The notes below the pieces were generated by a model. The model was not told the DNA's origin. It did not search any database and saw only the letters and a list, made by a program, of their open reading frames with translations. A stretch of DNA of 24,428 bases, taken from the NCBI GenBank assembly GCA_035687895.1, contig DASRUE010000095.1, positions 1 to 24,428 on the forward strand, given 5' to 3'. This document shows positions 14,253 through 23,041 of the stretch, in pieces. The DNA is from JAERML01 sp035687895. GTDB taxonomy: Bacteria > Bacteroidota > Ignavibacteria > UBA10030 > UBA6906. Within the stretch, counting starts at the first letter, position 1. The number at the start of each line of letters is the position of its first letter. A program made the translations under genes and the position numbers.

Positions 14253-17114
14253 TTAGTAGTTGATTTCCACGCCGACCTGAATCTCCCTCGGTTCGGAGTA
14301 GTAGTCCGGCCGGATGAGATACGATTCCACTGTGTTCGTTCTGTTGCCACCGCTAATGCCTTCCCGACCGATTTGCGCAGGGGTTGCAGTGGCCCGTCCC
14401 GTTTGTCCGAAGACGTCCACCTCGTTCCTCCTGTCAAACAGGTTGAAGACCTTGACGAAAACGCTGAGGTTCAACGGGCTCACATCAATGTTTTTGAAGA
14501 GACGGAGATCGACGGTGTAGTTTACCGGCCTTCTTCGGCTATTGTTCGAAACAACACGCGCGGCATCTTCCCCTCTCCCCTCGGCCTGGTTGATCGTGGG
14601 CGTGTAGGGAAGACCGGAACCGTATCGTCCGAGGAGATAGACGCCCCAATCCTCGCGACCGATGCCGACGGTAAGATTGGCCGTGTGTGTTTGATCCCAG
14701 TCCAGGGGTGTGAGGTCCTGGGCCGGCTGGCTGTTGCTGTTGAATGCTGCAAGAGCATCATCCGGGTTTGAATTCAACCCTTCAGCGTTTTGATAGGTGT
14801 AGGAGAGGTTGTACGAAATCAACTCGGTTGGACGTTTGTTCACCGAAATCGTGATCCCGCGTGAGTTTGCATAATCCCTGTTCACATACATTGTGTAGCT
14901 CGAAACGTTGTTCTCCGGATCCCGAAGGCCGATGGGAGGACTTGTCGTGACCCAATCGCGCGTATCTCTGTAAAACGCTGTCACGTCAAGGCTCAGATCT
15001 GCAGCCACCTGTTGCTGCAACCCGATCTCATACATTACCGTCTTCTGTGGCTTCAGGTCCGGGTTCCCGTAAACACCTTGTACGCCTGATTGTGTCGGGA
15101 GTGTCTTGAAGTCAGGCTTCTGATAGAGATGAATGAAAGAAGGAATTTGGAGAAAGTGACCATAGGAGAAGTGGAGTACGCCCCTGTCGGTAATTGGATA
15201 GGAAATGCCCAACCGGGGGCTAACGCTGTATTTCGTGGAAGCTTTCCGGTACCACGTGGTCCGTCGGGCAGCAAGCACAGCAGGATCGAGCTGTTCTTCA
15301 TCACTTCTTACTCCGTCCCCGTTGAGGTCGACTCTGTTCGCCACCTTGGCAGGATTGAACATGTTCGGATCGTTCACATCTTTGGGCAATAGCCCCTTTG
15401 AATCAAAGTAGTCAACCCGGAGTCCGACATTCACAATCATGTTCTCATACTCCAGTTTATCCTGAAGGTACGCGGAAAGCTCAACCGGTTCCTGGGTATA
15501 TTCCTCGTAGAGTGAGCTGGTGCGCACAGGAATACGGGATCCCGTGGTAGCTGGATCCTGCAAAGTGTAATCCTCAAGGTAGAGGCGGTGCAGCTTCCCT
15601 TCCAGCCCTGCCTTGATCTGGTGGAGACTGCTCACCTGATCCGTGTAGTCGATCTTGGCGACACGTGTTTCGGTATTGCGCTTGAACCGATGGTTGTTTG
15701 TGCCGAACTTGTTGAACTCCTCGACATTCTTTTGGCGCAGCAGCGGAGCGTCCTCGACAATGTATCGCTCGTTGAAGATGTCTTCGTAGAGGTACTCTTT
15801 GAAGTCCTTCAAGAAATAGGAGAGATTGATTGTGTAGAACGCAGAAGAGCCAAGAGTATGCGTCCAGAGTGCAGAGAGGTTCAACCCGTTGTCAAACTTA
15901 TTGACGTCGGCATCAGGGATGAGTTTGTAATCGTGGCTGAAGTCACGGTATTCGATTCTGCTTGCAAGGGCGCTCAGGCTGAACTTCATGGTGCCACTGA
16001 GTTGATACGTCAGCTTGGCCTGTCCCGACACCCTGGTTCTGCCGTTCATTGGCACGGGATTGTCTCCGATCAGAAGTTTTGCCGTCCCAGGGATTGACCC
16101 GGGGAGTATCCCGATGGTATTGGTGTCAAGCATCCCATCATTGTAAAAAACATGGTTGCCATAGAGCCAGCCGTTACTCTTGAAATATCGTCCCGAGATA
16201 TAAAAGGTCAGTGGCATTTCAGGAATCGGGCCGCTGAGGCTGGCCTCGAAGTTACGGTTGTCCAGCGGGCGGATCTTGTCCAGATTGTAGTAGATTTCGT
16301 CAGAAAGGACGTCAGGAGGATTACTGCCATCATAGAGAAACTCCCGGCCGTCATTCTTGCCGCCATCAGAAGTCACATAGTCACCGACATATGTGGAGAT
16401 ACTGCCGTGAAATTGTTGGCCGCCATCCTTCGTGACAATGTTCACGATGCCGGACATCGCCTGCCCATACTCGGCGTTAAACGTCCCGCTGATCACCTGC
16501 AACTCCTGCACGGAGTTGTTGTCCACCTGGACGGCCTGGCCGCCATCATACACATCTGATACCGAAACACCATCCACCCAGTACGCAACTTCACTCGTTC
16601 GTCCGCCGCGAATGTGAATCCCTCCATCCCGGTCCGTTGTGATCCCGGCCTGAAGCGAAAGAACCTCGCTCACTTCCGATACCGGGAGCGTCTCGATCGT
16701 ACTCGCATCAACGCGCGATTCCGAAGAGGTAAGATCTTTCTTAATCACGGGCCTTTCTGCAGTGATGACCACCTCTTCTCCCTCCACCACCGTGGACGAC
16801 AAACTGAAATTCTGTGTTGTGGTCAGGTCAATCGAAACGGTCAGCCCTGTCACCATCTGCCTGCTGTACCCAACTGATGAGCCGACCAGATTATATTTTC
16901 CAGGAGGAAGGTTCAGGATGACAAAGTACCCATCAACGTTGGTGGCAGCACCGAACGAAGTCCCTTCCACCACGATAGATGCCCCTACAATTGCCTCACC
17001 TGTTTGACTGTCCTTGACTTCACCTGCAATCTTTCCTGTTGTTCCGGCCCAACCTACGACCGACTGGAAAGCAACAAGCATGCATACCACGGCTGCGAAG
17101 GATGTTCGTTTCAT
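14253..17114 (-). CDS. TonB-dependent outer-membrane receptor with carboxypeptidase-regulatory-like N-terminal domain (953 aa)
   Basis: The signal peptide is residues 1-24. Residues about 26-110 form a CarboxypepD-reg-like beta-sandwich (GKIAGEVKDSQTGEAIVGAS, GYFVILNLPPGKYNLVGSSV), typical of FCB TonB receptors. The plug follows at about 115-235 (SRVDASTIETLPVSEV, GGIHIRGGRTSEVAYWVDGV, FNAEYGQAMSGIVNIVTKDG). The remainder is a 22-strand-type barrel rich in alternating aromatics, ending in REIQVGVEINY with a terminal aromatic. It would import ligands across the outer membrane using TonB energy. Its place downstream of an amylase suggests malto-oligosaccharide as ligand, but no SusD partner accompanies it. 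It lies 25 nt after the isomerase gene and 48 nt before the next gene, within one operon. Confidence 0.94.
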   Translation of the reverse strand: MKRTSFAAVVCMLVAFQSVVGWAGTTGKIAGEVKDSQTGEAIVGASIVVEGTSFGAATNVDGYFVILNLPPGKYNLVGSSVGYSRQMVTGLTVSIDLTTTQNFSLSSTVVEGEEVVITAERPVIKKDLTSSESRVDASTIETLPVSEVSEVLSLQAGITTDRDGGIHIRGGRTSEVAYWVDGVSVSDVYDGGQAVQVDNNSVQELQVISGTFNAEYGQAMSGIVNIVTKDGGQQFHGSISTYVGDYVTSDGGKNDGREFLYDGSNPPDVLSDEIYYNLDKIRPLDNRNFEASLSGPIPEMPLTFYISGRYFKSNGWLYGNHVFYNDGMLDTNTIGILPGSIPGTAKLLIGDNPVPMNGRTRVSGQAKLTYQLSGTMKFSLSALASRIEYRDFSHDYKLIPDADVNKFDNGLNLSALWTHTLGSSAFYTINLSYFLKDFKEYLYEDIFNERYIVEDAPLLRQKNVEEFNKFGTNNHRFKRNTETRVAKIDYTDQVSSLHQIKAGLEGKLHRLYLEDYTLQDPATTGSRIPVRTSSLYEEYTQEPVELSAYLQDKLEYENMIVNVGLRVDYFDSKGLLPKDVNDPNMFNPAKVANRVDLNGDGVRSDEEQLDPAVLAARRTTWYRKASTKYSVSPRLGISYPITDRGVLHFSYGHFLQIPSFIHLYQKPDFKTLPTQSGVQGVYGNPDLKPQKTVMYEIGLQQQVAADLSLDVTAFYRDTRDWVTTSPPIGLRDPENNVSSYTMYVNRDYANSRGITISVNKRPTELISYNLSYTYQNAEGLNSNPDDALAAFNSNSQPAQDLTPLDWDQTHTANLTVGIGREDWGVYLLGRYGSGLPYTPTINQAEGRGEDAARVVSNNSRRRPVNYTVDLRLFKNIDVSPLNLSVFVKVFNLFDRRNEVDVFGQTGRATATPAQIGREGISGGNRTNTVESYLIRPDYYSEPREIQVGVEINY

Positions 17115-17139
17115 GACTTCATATCCTATGGCTTGATTC

Positions 17140-18819
17140 CTAGTTTACCATTACATTTGCGAGTGCTTCGTTATCAATTGAAATGGATGCTCCTGCGCTG
17201 AGCTGTTCCACGGCGCGGCGCGAGGCAGTCTGCTTTCTTTCAAGAGACAATCTCTTGATGATCTCGTCTCGCGCCTCCTCGAGTGATTTGGGACGACCTT
17301 TTTTCTTGGCCAGGACTTTAAAGATACCGTAATACGGGTCCACGCGTTCAGGCCCAATCACTCGTCCTACCTCTGCGGAAAAAATCTTATCCGCGAGGAT
17401 GCCGTACCCGGCGCGTGAGCCAAAACCCAACTCGCCGCCACGTTTCGCCGCCCAAAGTCGTATCGAATGCTTGCGTGCAAGCTCGGCAAAGTCCGCACCA
17501 TTTCTCACTCTCCGGAGAAGGGCGGCTGCTTCTTCTTTTGTGCGAACCAATATCTCGGCGACATTGACCTCGGGAGGGTACGCATATTCCCCTTGTTTCT
17601 GTTCATACTGGACTGCGATGGCTTCCTCCGGCCAACCCGAGGTTCCGACGGTGTCTGTGACACTCGCTCCCCAACGCTTGAGCAGATGGGCCAGCCTCCC
17701 CTTTTGCACATGGTCGATCACGGCACCATCGTGCTCCAAACCAAGGGCACGGGCTCGTTTCAGGAGCTCTTCCCGTGTCGCCAGCCCGAGGATGAATTCT
17801 TTCAGATCTTCCACTGATTCCACCCGACGACGTTGTTTCTGTGTCGTTTGAGACAATCGCGAAGCAAATTCGGCAACCGTCCATGTTCGATCCTTGAATT
17901 TTGCCAGAGGGAGCCCGGAAATCTGTATCGGAACTTCCCACGCCCCTTGCTCCACACTTTCAGTCGAGGGCAAGGAGGGCTGGGTCGCATTCCAAAATGA
18001 GAACATCTGCACGAGTGATTCCTGATTGTATTCAGGGGAAAGATCTTTCGCTATCCTGGCAGTTTCCTCCCTGATAAGCCGAATAACTTTTCTCTCGTGG
18101 ACAGCTTTCGCAAGCTTGTCGCGATTCTTGATATAGTCCCCTTGTGATGCAAGTGGGTTGGCCAGTCGAGTCTCGACTCTTACAATCGCATACCCAACGG
18201 TGAGTCTGATTGGATCTGAGACCGCCCCAACGGGGAGTGAAAACGCGGCCTCATCTAACGCTGGCTCCATCTCCCCCCAACTAAAAGACCCCAGGTAGCC
18301 TCCATTATTTGCCAATCCGGGATCGTCAAACACATCCCGGGCGAGCGCCTCAAACGTGGCCCCGTTTGCGAGTCGTTCCTTCAGGTGCCATGCACCCACC
18401 TCAGTTCTCGCATACAGGTAACGTGCGCTGACCCTACTCTTGAACGCATTGAACTCATTCCATAACTCTTCTTCGCTCACGGTCATTGTATCGGTAGTGA
18501 CATGTCTCGAATATCCATCCAGCAATGCCTGCTCCTGGATCTCTTTCATTTGATCCCGATATGTATCGTCATTGCCAAATCCCTGACGCTCAATATCCCG
18601 CAGAATCAAATGTTCGTGAATCATGTTCGTCAGAATCTTCTTCCGTAGGACAATGTTGTCACGCTGCGACACTTCTCCAAGATATGCTTTGTACCGCTGT
18701 TGGAACTCGCTGGCGGTGATAGCGTTCCCATCAACGCTCGCAACGATCGGCTCCTTTTTTTCGCTACACCCAACAAACAGCAGGTTCAGCGCAATTAACA
18801 CGAACCACGCAACTTTCAC
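17140..18819 (-). CDS. Parvulin-type peptidyl-prolyl cis-trans isomerase lipoprotein, SurA/PrsA-like (559 aa)
   Basis: The N-terminus (WFVLIALNLLFVGC) resembles a lipoprotein signal with Cys18, though Phe at -3 is not ideal. A SurA-N-like helical region follows (VASVDGNAITASEFQQRYKA). A first rotamase domain lies at about 130-217 (YLYARTEVGAWHLKERLANG, NNGGYLGSFSWGEMEPALDE) and a second at about 416-505 (VAEILVRTKEEAAALLRRVR, GGELGFGSRAGYG). Such periplasmic isomerases act as chaperones for outer-membrane proteins. The start is GTG overlapping the amylase stop by 4 nt, with GGAGG about ten bases upstream. Placement directly before a TonB receptor and a PorV-like barrel fits a folding helper for these products, which is inference. 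Confidence 0.9.
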   Translation of the reverse strand: MKVAWFVLIALNLLFVGCSEKKEPIVASVDGNAITASEFQQRYKAYLGEVSQRDNIVLRKKILTNMIHEHLILRDIERQGFGNDDTYRDQMKEIQEQALLDGYSRHVTTDTMTVSEEELWNEFNAFKSRVSARYLYARTEVGAWHLKERLANGATFEALARDVFDDPGLANNGGYLGSFSWGEMEPALDEAAFSLPVGAVSDPIRLTVGYAIVRVETRLANPLASQGDYIKNRDKLAKAVHERKVIRLIREETARIAKDLSPEYNQESLVQMFSFWNATQPSLPSTESVEQGAWEVPIQISGLPLAKFKDRTWTVAEFASRLSQTTQKQRRRVESVEDLKEFILGLATREELLKRARALGLEHDGAVIDHVQKGRLAHLLKRWGASVTDTVGTSGWPEEAIAVQYEQKQGEYAYPPEVNVAEILVRTKEEAAALLRRVRNGADFAELARKHSIRLWAAKRGGELGFGSRAGYGILADKIFSAEVGRVIGPERVDPYYGIFKVLAKKKGRPKSLEEARDEIIKRLSLERKQTASRRAVEQLSAGASISIDNEALANVMVN

Positions 18820-20726
18820 CTCTCCACCGCCTCCAGAATCTCTCCTGATTTCTCAGCAAGTCGCATGTTCAGCATCCCGTCCTCCACCGAAACTGTTAGA
18901 CCCTGAAGCAAACCGGACCAATGGAGTTGGTTAAGCTTTTCCCCTAGGGGAATAGAGATCGTCTGGGCCGAAGAAGAATTATTCAAGATAACGACAACAT
19001 GTTCGGTGCCATACGAGCGAAGGTATGCGTATACATCACTCCCTTCAATGGCAAGAAGCGTTGTGAAATCACCGAGCGACAATGCCGCACTTCCCCGGCG
19101 CACACGGATCACCTTCTTGTAATAACTCAAAAGATCTTCGTTAAACATATTCCGGTCCGAGGGACGTGGCCTGCCGAAAGGGTGATGCGTTTCGTTGTCG
19201 TATGTCATGTCGTCCCACAACATCGGCTTACGTTCGTCCGGATCATCAGCCCCCCACATCCCAACCTCGTCTCCATAGTAGATAGTGGGAGACCCAAGAT
19301 AGGTCATCTGAAACAGCACAATCAGTCTTTGTATCTTGAGCTCCTCGTCATTGGGCTTCCTCACATCATAGTCGGGGTTGTCTTTGAGATTGACGTTGCC
19401 GTCATAGCGGGTGTCAGGATTGACGATCTGCGAGGCCAGACGATCCGTATCGTGACTGCCCATCAAGTTCATGAGCACCGCCGTAGCCTCAGGACGGTAG
19501 TCCCTCCTCAGAGTTGCCAGATTCCTGTCAAACGCGCTAACCGTGATTTTATTCTTCCTGTCTTTGAAGAAGTGGCCGGCTTGTTCCGCCCATCGGTAGT
19601 TCATCACGGCGTCAAAGACATCACCTTGAAGCCAAGGCGCGGCGTTGAACATCTTCCCGTTTTTCCAATCCTCCCACCACACCTCCCCCACAAGATAGGC
19701 TTCCGGATTGATCCCGCGAACCCATATCCTGAATTCCCGCCAGAAAGGAATGGCGACCATCTCGGCAACATCAAGTCGCCACCCATCAATGCCGTCGGCT
19801 GGATCTCCATCCGCATTGGGATCCATCCAGCGCTTCACTATTTCTCGAACGTGCTTCCGCGGTCCGTCAGCAAGCCCGTTTTCATCTTCTCTAAGCTCAG
19901 GGAGCTCTTTCACCCCCGCCCAACCAACATACTCGAATTCATCCTCCGACGTTTCCAGATTGTCCCATGATTTTATAGTGAACCAGTCTTTGTACGGGGA
20001 ATCCCGACCGTTCTTTCTCACATCCTGAAACGCCCAAAAAGTAGTTCCGACATGGTTGAACACACCGTCGATAATTACTCTTATGTTCCGAGTATGAGCT
20101 TCAGAAATAAGTTCCAAGAAGAGTCGATCTGCAGAGGTCCATTGCCAGGTCCGAGGGTCTGCGGGATTCTCCTTTCCCCAGATTGAACGATCACCCTCCG
20201 GATCAGGACCAAAGTTATTGTCGATGTGGTGGTACATCGCTGCGTCATACTTGTGGAGTGAAGGTGATTCGAAGACCGGGTTGATGTAGATCGCCGTGAT
20301 TCCCAGATCACTCAAGTAGTCAAGTTTGTCGAGTATTCCTCGCAGGTCGCCGCCATAGCGACGTTGCTGGGCTCTATAGTAAAACCCTTTATCGTCGGCA
20401 AGTTCCCAACTCTGGAGTTTGTACCAATCCCCTGTCCACGAAGAGACATTCCATTCTGCTGGCTCCTCGTGCGGCCAGGCACCCCTGATATCATTTACCT
20501 GGGGATCATTCCTAGAATCTCCGTTTCGAAATCGCTCCGGAAAGATCTGATAGAAGATTGCGTCGTGCACCCACGAGGGGACAGCTGCGGAAGGGGGAGC
20601 CATCTCGGGTTGTGCATACAACTGTTGTGCAACCACAGTAGTCATTACCATAAACCATACAAGGGGAAAGAAACTACGGGCTCGGGCATGTGCAAGGCAT
20701 TGCAGTGAGTTACAGAATGAAATCAT
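18816..20726 (-). CDS. Secreted GH13 alpha-amylase / cyclomaltodextrinase-like enzyme (636 aa)
   Basis: This is a paralogue of the amylase at 1437-2975. Catalytic motifs: DGVFNH (220-225), GWRLDV with nucleophile Asp319, GEVWWED with Glu348, and SHDTD with Asp426. The signal peptide (FFPLVWFMVMTTVVA ... YAQ) is almost the same as in its paralogue. The extra length comes from an insertion near residues 75-120 (Trp-rich, EWNVSSWTGDWYKLQSW), a longer loop at about 171-200 before region I, and a longer domain-B region (about 252-310). The C-terminal beta domain ends at AVER. I choose the ATG at 20726 because in-frame similarity to the paralogue begins there; upstream the two copies are out of frame with each other. 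It is the first gene of the six-gene minus operon and is divergent from an SGNH/TPR gene. Confidence 0.93.
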   Translation of the reverse strand: MISFCNSLQCLAHARARSFFPLVWFMVMTTVVAQQLYAQPEMAPPSAAVPSWVHDAIFYQIFPERFRNGDSRNDPQVNDIRGAWPHEEPAEWNVSSWTGDWYKLQSWELADDKGFYYRAQQRRYGGDLRGILDKLDYLSDLGITAIYINPVFESPSLHKYDAAMYHHIDNNFGPDPEGDRSIWGKENPADPRTWQWTSADRLFLELISEAHTRNIRVIIDGVFNHVGTTFWAFQDVRKNGRDSPYKDWFTIKSWDNLETSEDEFEYVGWAGVKELPELREDENGLADGPRKHVREIVKRWMDPNADGDPADGIDGWRLDVAEMVAIPFWREFRIWVRGINPEAYLVGEVWWEDWKNGKMFNAAPWLQGDVFDAVMNYRWAEQAGHFFKDRKNKITVSAFDRNLATLRRDYRPEATAVLMNLMGSHDTDRLASQIVNPDTRYDGNVNLKDNPDYDVRKPNDEELKIQRLIVLFQMTYLGSPTIYYGDEVGMWGADDPDERKPMLWDDMTYDNETHHPFGRPRPSDRNMFNEDLLSYYKKVIRVRRGSAALSLGDFTTLLAIEGSDVYAYLRSYGTEHVVVILNNSSSAQTISIPLGEKLNQLHWSGLLQGLTVSVEDGMLNMRLAEKSGEILEAVER

Positions 20727-20829
20727 GGGAACCGAGAAACGGGTAATGAGTGCAATGAATGCGGAGGAGCATTTTCGTTGGTGGAGCTTGATTCTCATTT
20801 TAATCAAATTAGAAAAAACTGGAGGGAAA

Positions 20830-20848
20830 TGCAACGAGCGAGCTCGCA
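20830..20848. promoter_or_regulatory. Possible operator, copy 2
   Basis: TGCAACGAGCGAGCTCGCA corresponds to 3088-3106 in copy 1, where the arms are perfect. The overlapping perfect palindrome GCGAGCTCGC at 20838-20847 may be the relevant symmetry here. Regulatory function is speculative. Confidence 0.22.
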
Positions 20849-20908
20849 ACTCTGTTAGATGCGAGCAAGAGCTCGCGCACAATGTCACCCATTCCGGATC
20901 TGTTGCTT

Positions 20909-20936
20909 TTGAAATCTGAATGAGACGTTGTATATT
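20909..20936 (+). promoter_or_regulatory. Sigma70-like promoter of the third SGNH/TPR gene
   Basis: TTGAAA (20909-20914), a 16-nt spacer and TATATT (20931-20936) match the first divergent region exactly, including the distance to the GTG start. Conservation between the two copies is the main support. Confidence 0.5.
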
Positions 20937-21019
20937 GTAACCGCATTTCACCGCATCACTTGGAAGAAAGATGTGGAAGCTGTAATGGAACTCCCGGTGG
21001 AACCTCCGAGGACTTACCA

Positions 21020-23035
21020 GTGAAAACCCGACGAAAATCTTCATCGCAACCAGCCCTTCCACGTGCTCGACGCCTCGCCTTCGTTATCATTACATTGCTC
21101 TTCCCAGCGGTCTTCTTCGTTGTTCTTGAACTTGGCTTGCGTATGCTCAGTTACGGACCGAACCTGGAGCTCTTCACTCAAGAGGAAATCGCTGGACGAG
21201 CCATATATGTCAAGAACCATGAGGTGAAAGGCCGATACTTCTCCCGCTTTCTCTTCAACCCCAGCACGTCACCCGACTATTTTGAGCTGCCGAAACCCGC
21301 CAGGACATACCGCATCTTCTGTTTGGGCGGTTCCACCACCGTCGGATACCCATACTGGTACAACGGCTCATTCTCCACGTTCCTGCGAGATCGACTGCGA
21401 CAGGTTTTTCCTGAAAAGCACATCGAAGTAATAAACGTCGGCATGACTGCCACAAACAGTTTCACTGTCCTCGACATGGCGCAGGACGTCGTCCATTACG
21501 AACCCGACCTTCTTGTCGTATACGATGGGCACAATGAGTTCTACGGCGCCCTAGGCGTGGGTTCGAATGAATCAGTCGGAACCGCACGGTGGCTGACACT
21601 ACTCTACCTGAAGGTCGTTCATTTCAAGACATTCATTCTCTTGCGCGACATCTACCAGGGCGCGGCCATCACGTTGCGCGGTGCCGATGCACCGGACCAG
21701 AGTGGAACCATGATGGAGAAGCTTGCCAGCGGGAAGTACATTTCGCACGGAAGCATGTTGTACCATAAAGGGTTCGATGTATTCTGTGCTAATCTGGCCG
21801 ATCTGCATGACTTGTGTGCCACGCATGACATTCCTCTTTTGCTATCATCCCAGGTCTCCAACCTCCGGGGTCAGCCACCGTTCGTCTCTGATGACACGGA
21901 GCGTGTCTCTCCCGATCAAGAGGCAAGGCTTTCAGCATTGCTTGCGGCGGCTGAGATATCTATGCGAGCCGGCAACTTTCGAGAGGGGTTGCAGCATGCC
22001 TTTCAAGCGCTTGAAGTTGACTCCCTTCACGCAATGGCACATTACCTTGCCGCTCAGTGCCTCGACACCGTGGGCCGGAAAGAAGAAGCCCGCCAGGAAT
22101 ATATCAAGGCGCGTGACTATGATCGACTGCGGTTCCGGATGAGCAGCGAATTCAACAAGGCAATCCGCGAAGCTACAGGTGGACGACAGTCGTTTTTCGT
22201 CGACATGGAGGCTGCCTTTGCCCGGGCATCTCGGGACAGCATCATCGATAATGGCCTCATCGTTGAACACCTCCACCCCAACTCATGGGGGTACTTTCTG
22301 ATGGCAAAGGAGTATGCACGCACTATGCGTACGCACGAGGTGCTTGCCAGAGCGCACGAATGGGAGACTCACGATACACTTGCAGATGATCTCCTATGGA
22401 ATGAACGCAACTTGACTGCGATCGATGAGGTGATTGCAAAACGACGGACGGACATCCTCACCTCCGGCTGGCCATTCGCCAACCAGACCCCAACCGTCTT
22501 CACCATAGCGTCGGATGATACTCTTGGCCTCATCGCCGATCGTGTGACCCGGGCTGAGTGGAATTGGCAACAGGCACACGAGGCCACCGCCGAGTTTTAC
22601 CTGGGCCGCCGCGATACTGCCAGCGCAATCAAGGAATACCAAACGCTTGTGAATATGATCCCTGTGAGCGCCGGAACACACCTGAAACTGGCACAACTCT
22701 ATCTCAGAAAAAAGGACCAGGCATCAGCACGGCGCAATCTTCTGCAATCGCTAGAGGTGGAGAAGACCCTTCTAGCCTATCGCGCATTGGGAGATATTGC
22801 AATGAACGCCAACGATCCGAAGAGCGCCGTTGAGTACTACGAGAAGACCTTCACATTCACTCAATCACCGGCGGAACAGGTGGACAACGGTTACCTCCTC
22901 GCGCTGGCCCTTGCACGCGCTGACAATCTCGACCACTCTGTAAACCAACTCCTGCGCGTCCTCAGTCTAAAACCCGACTACAAACCTGCGGTCAATCTCT
23001 TACAGGAAATCAACAGTTATCGCTCACGCAAGTAG
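21020..23035 (+). CDS. Membrane-anchored SGNH-hydrolase-like protein with TPRs (paralogue C, 671 aa)
   Basis: This is the closest relative of paralogue A (3278-5278): the same basic N-terminus (SSSQPALPRAR), a transmembrane helix at about 20-42, and motifs at the same residue numbers: GGSTT with Ser105, Gly141, GHNE with Asn172, and EHLHPN with His419. The internal TPR-like unit is at about 305-365, ending in ARDYDRLRFRMS; C-terminal TPRs cover about 525-671. The frame is open to an ATG at 20960, but the GTG at 21020 aligns with the start of paralogue A, and the extra 20 residues fall in the conserved non-coding block. Its stop is only 6 nt from the convergent stop of paralogue D, with no terminator hairpin between. 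Enzymatic activity and substrate are unknown. Confidence 0.87.
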   Translation: MKTRRKSSSQPALPRARRLAFVIITLLFPAVFFVVLELGLRMLSYGPNLELFTQEEIAGRAIYVKNHEVKGRYFSRFLFNPSTSPDYFELPKPARTYRIFCLGGSTTVGYPYWYNGSFSTFLRDRLRQVFPEKHIEVINVGMTATNSFTVLDMAQDVVHYEPDLLVVYDGHNEFYGALGVGSNESVGTARWLTLLYLKVVHFKTFILLRDIYQGAAITLRGADAPDQSGTMMEKLASGKYISHGSMLYHKGFDVFCANLADLHDLCATHDIPLLLSSQVSNLRGQPPFVSDDTERVSPDQEARLSALLAAAEISMRAGNFREGLQHAFQALEVDSLHAMAHYLAAQCLDTVGRKEEARQEYIKARDYDRLRFRMSSEFNKAIREATGGRQSFFVDMEAAFARASRDSIIDNGLIVEHLHPNSWGYFLMAKEYARTMRTHEVLARAHEWETHDTLADDLLWNERNLTAIDEVIAKRRTDILTSGWPFANQTPTVFTIASDDTLGLIADRVTRAEWNWQQAHEATAEFYLGRRDTASAIKEYQTLVNMIPVSAGTHLKLAQLYLRKKDQASARRNLLQSLEVEKTLLAYRALGDIAMNANDPKSAVEYYEKTFTFTQSPAEQVDNGYLLALALARADNLDHSVNQLLRVLSLKPDYKPAVNLLQEINSYRSRK

Positions 23036-23041
23036 CTCCGT

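Larger units (their letters stand above)
20727..21019. promoter_or_regulatory. Second divergent intergenic region
   Basis: These 293 bp hold no supportable gene. They contain the conserved TTGAAA-16-TATATT promoter (plus direction), the T-rich tract upstream of the amylase (minus direction), and two palindromic GCGAGC/GCTCGC elements: GCGAGCTCGC at 20838-20847, and GCGAGC-AAGA-GCTCGC at 20861-20876. Both are degenerate in copy 1. Confidence 0.65.
20533..21100. repeat. Duplicated divergent promoter block, copy 2
   Basis: This is the counterpart of 2780-3360 in the same orientation, again linking a minus-strand amylase 5' end with a plus-strand SGNH/TPR 5' end. The intergenic part and the amylase signal-peptide codons are markedly more alike between copies than the mature amylase or the SGNH/TPR bodies. 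Several indels shift reading frames, so the conservation is not explained by an encoded protein. Confidence 0.9.

Noticed and set aside
18999..19970. 323-codon plus-strand frame opposite the second amylase
   Set aside because: It lies entirely antisense to GH13 catalytic motifs and reads as a typical antisense frame.
2780..21100. The two repeated blocks as ends of a composite transposon or integrated element
   Set aside because: They are in direct orientation, include gene 5' ends, lack terminal inverted repeats, and no transposase or integrase lies between them.
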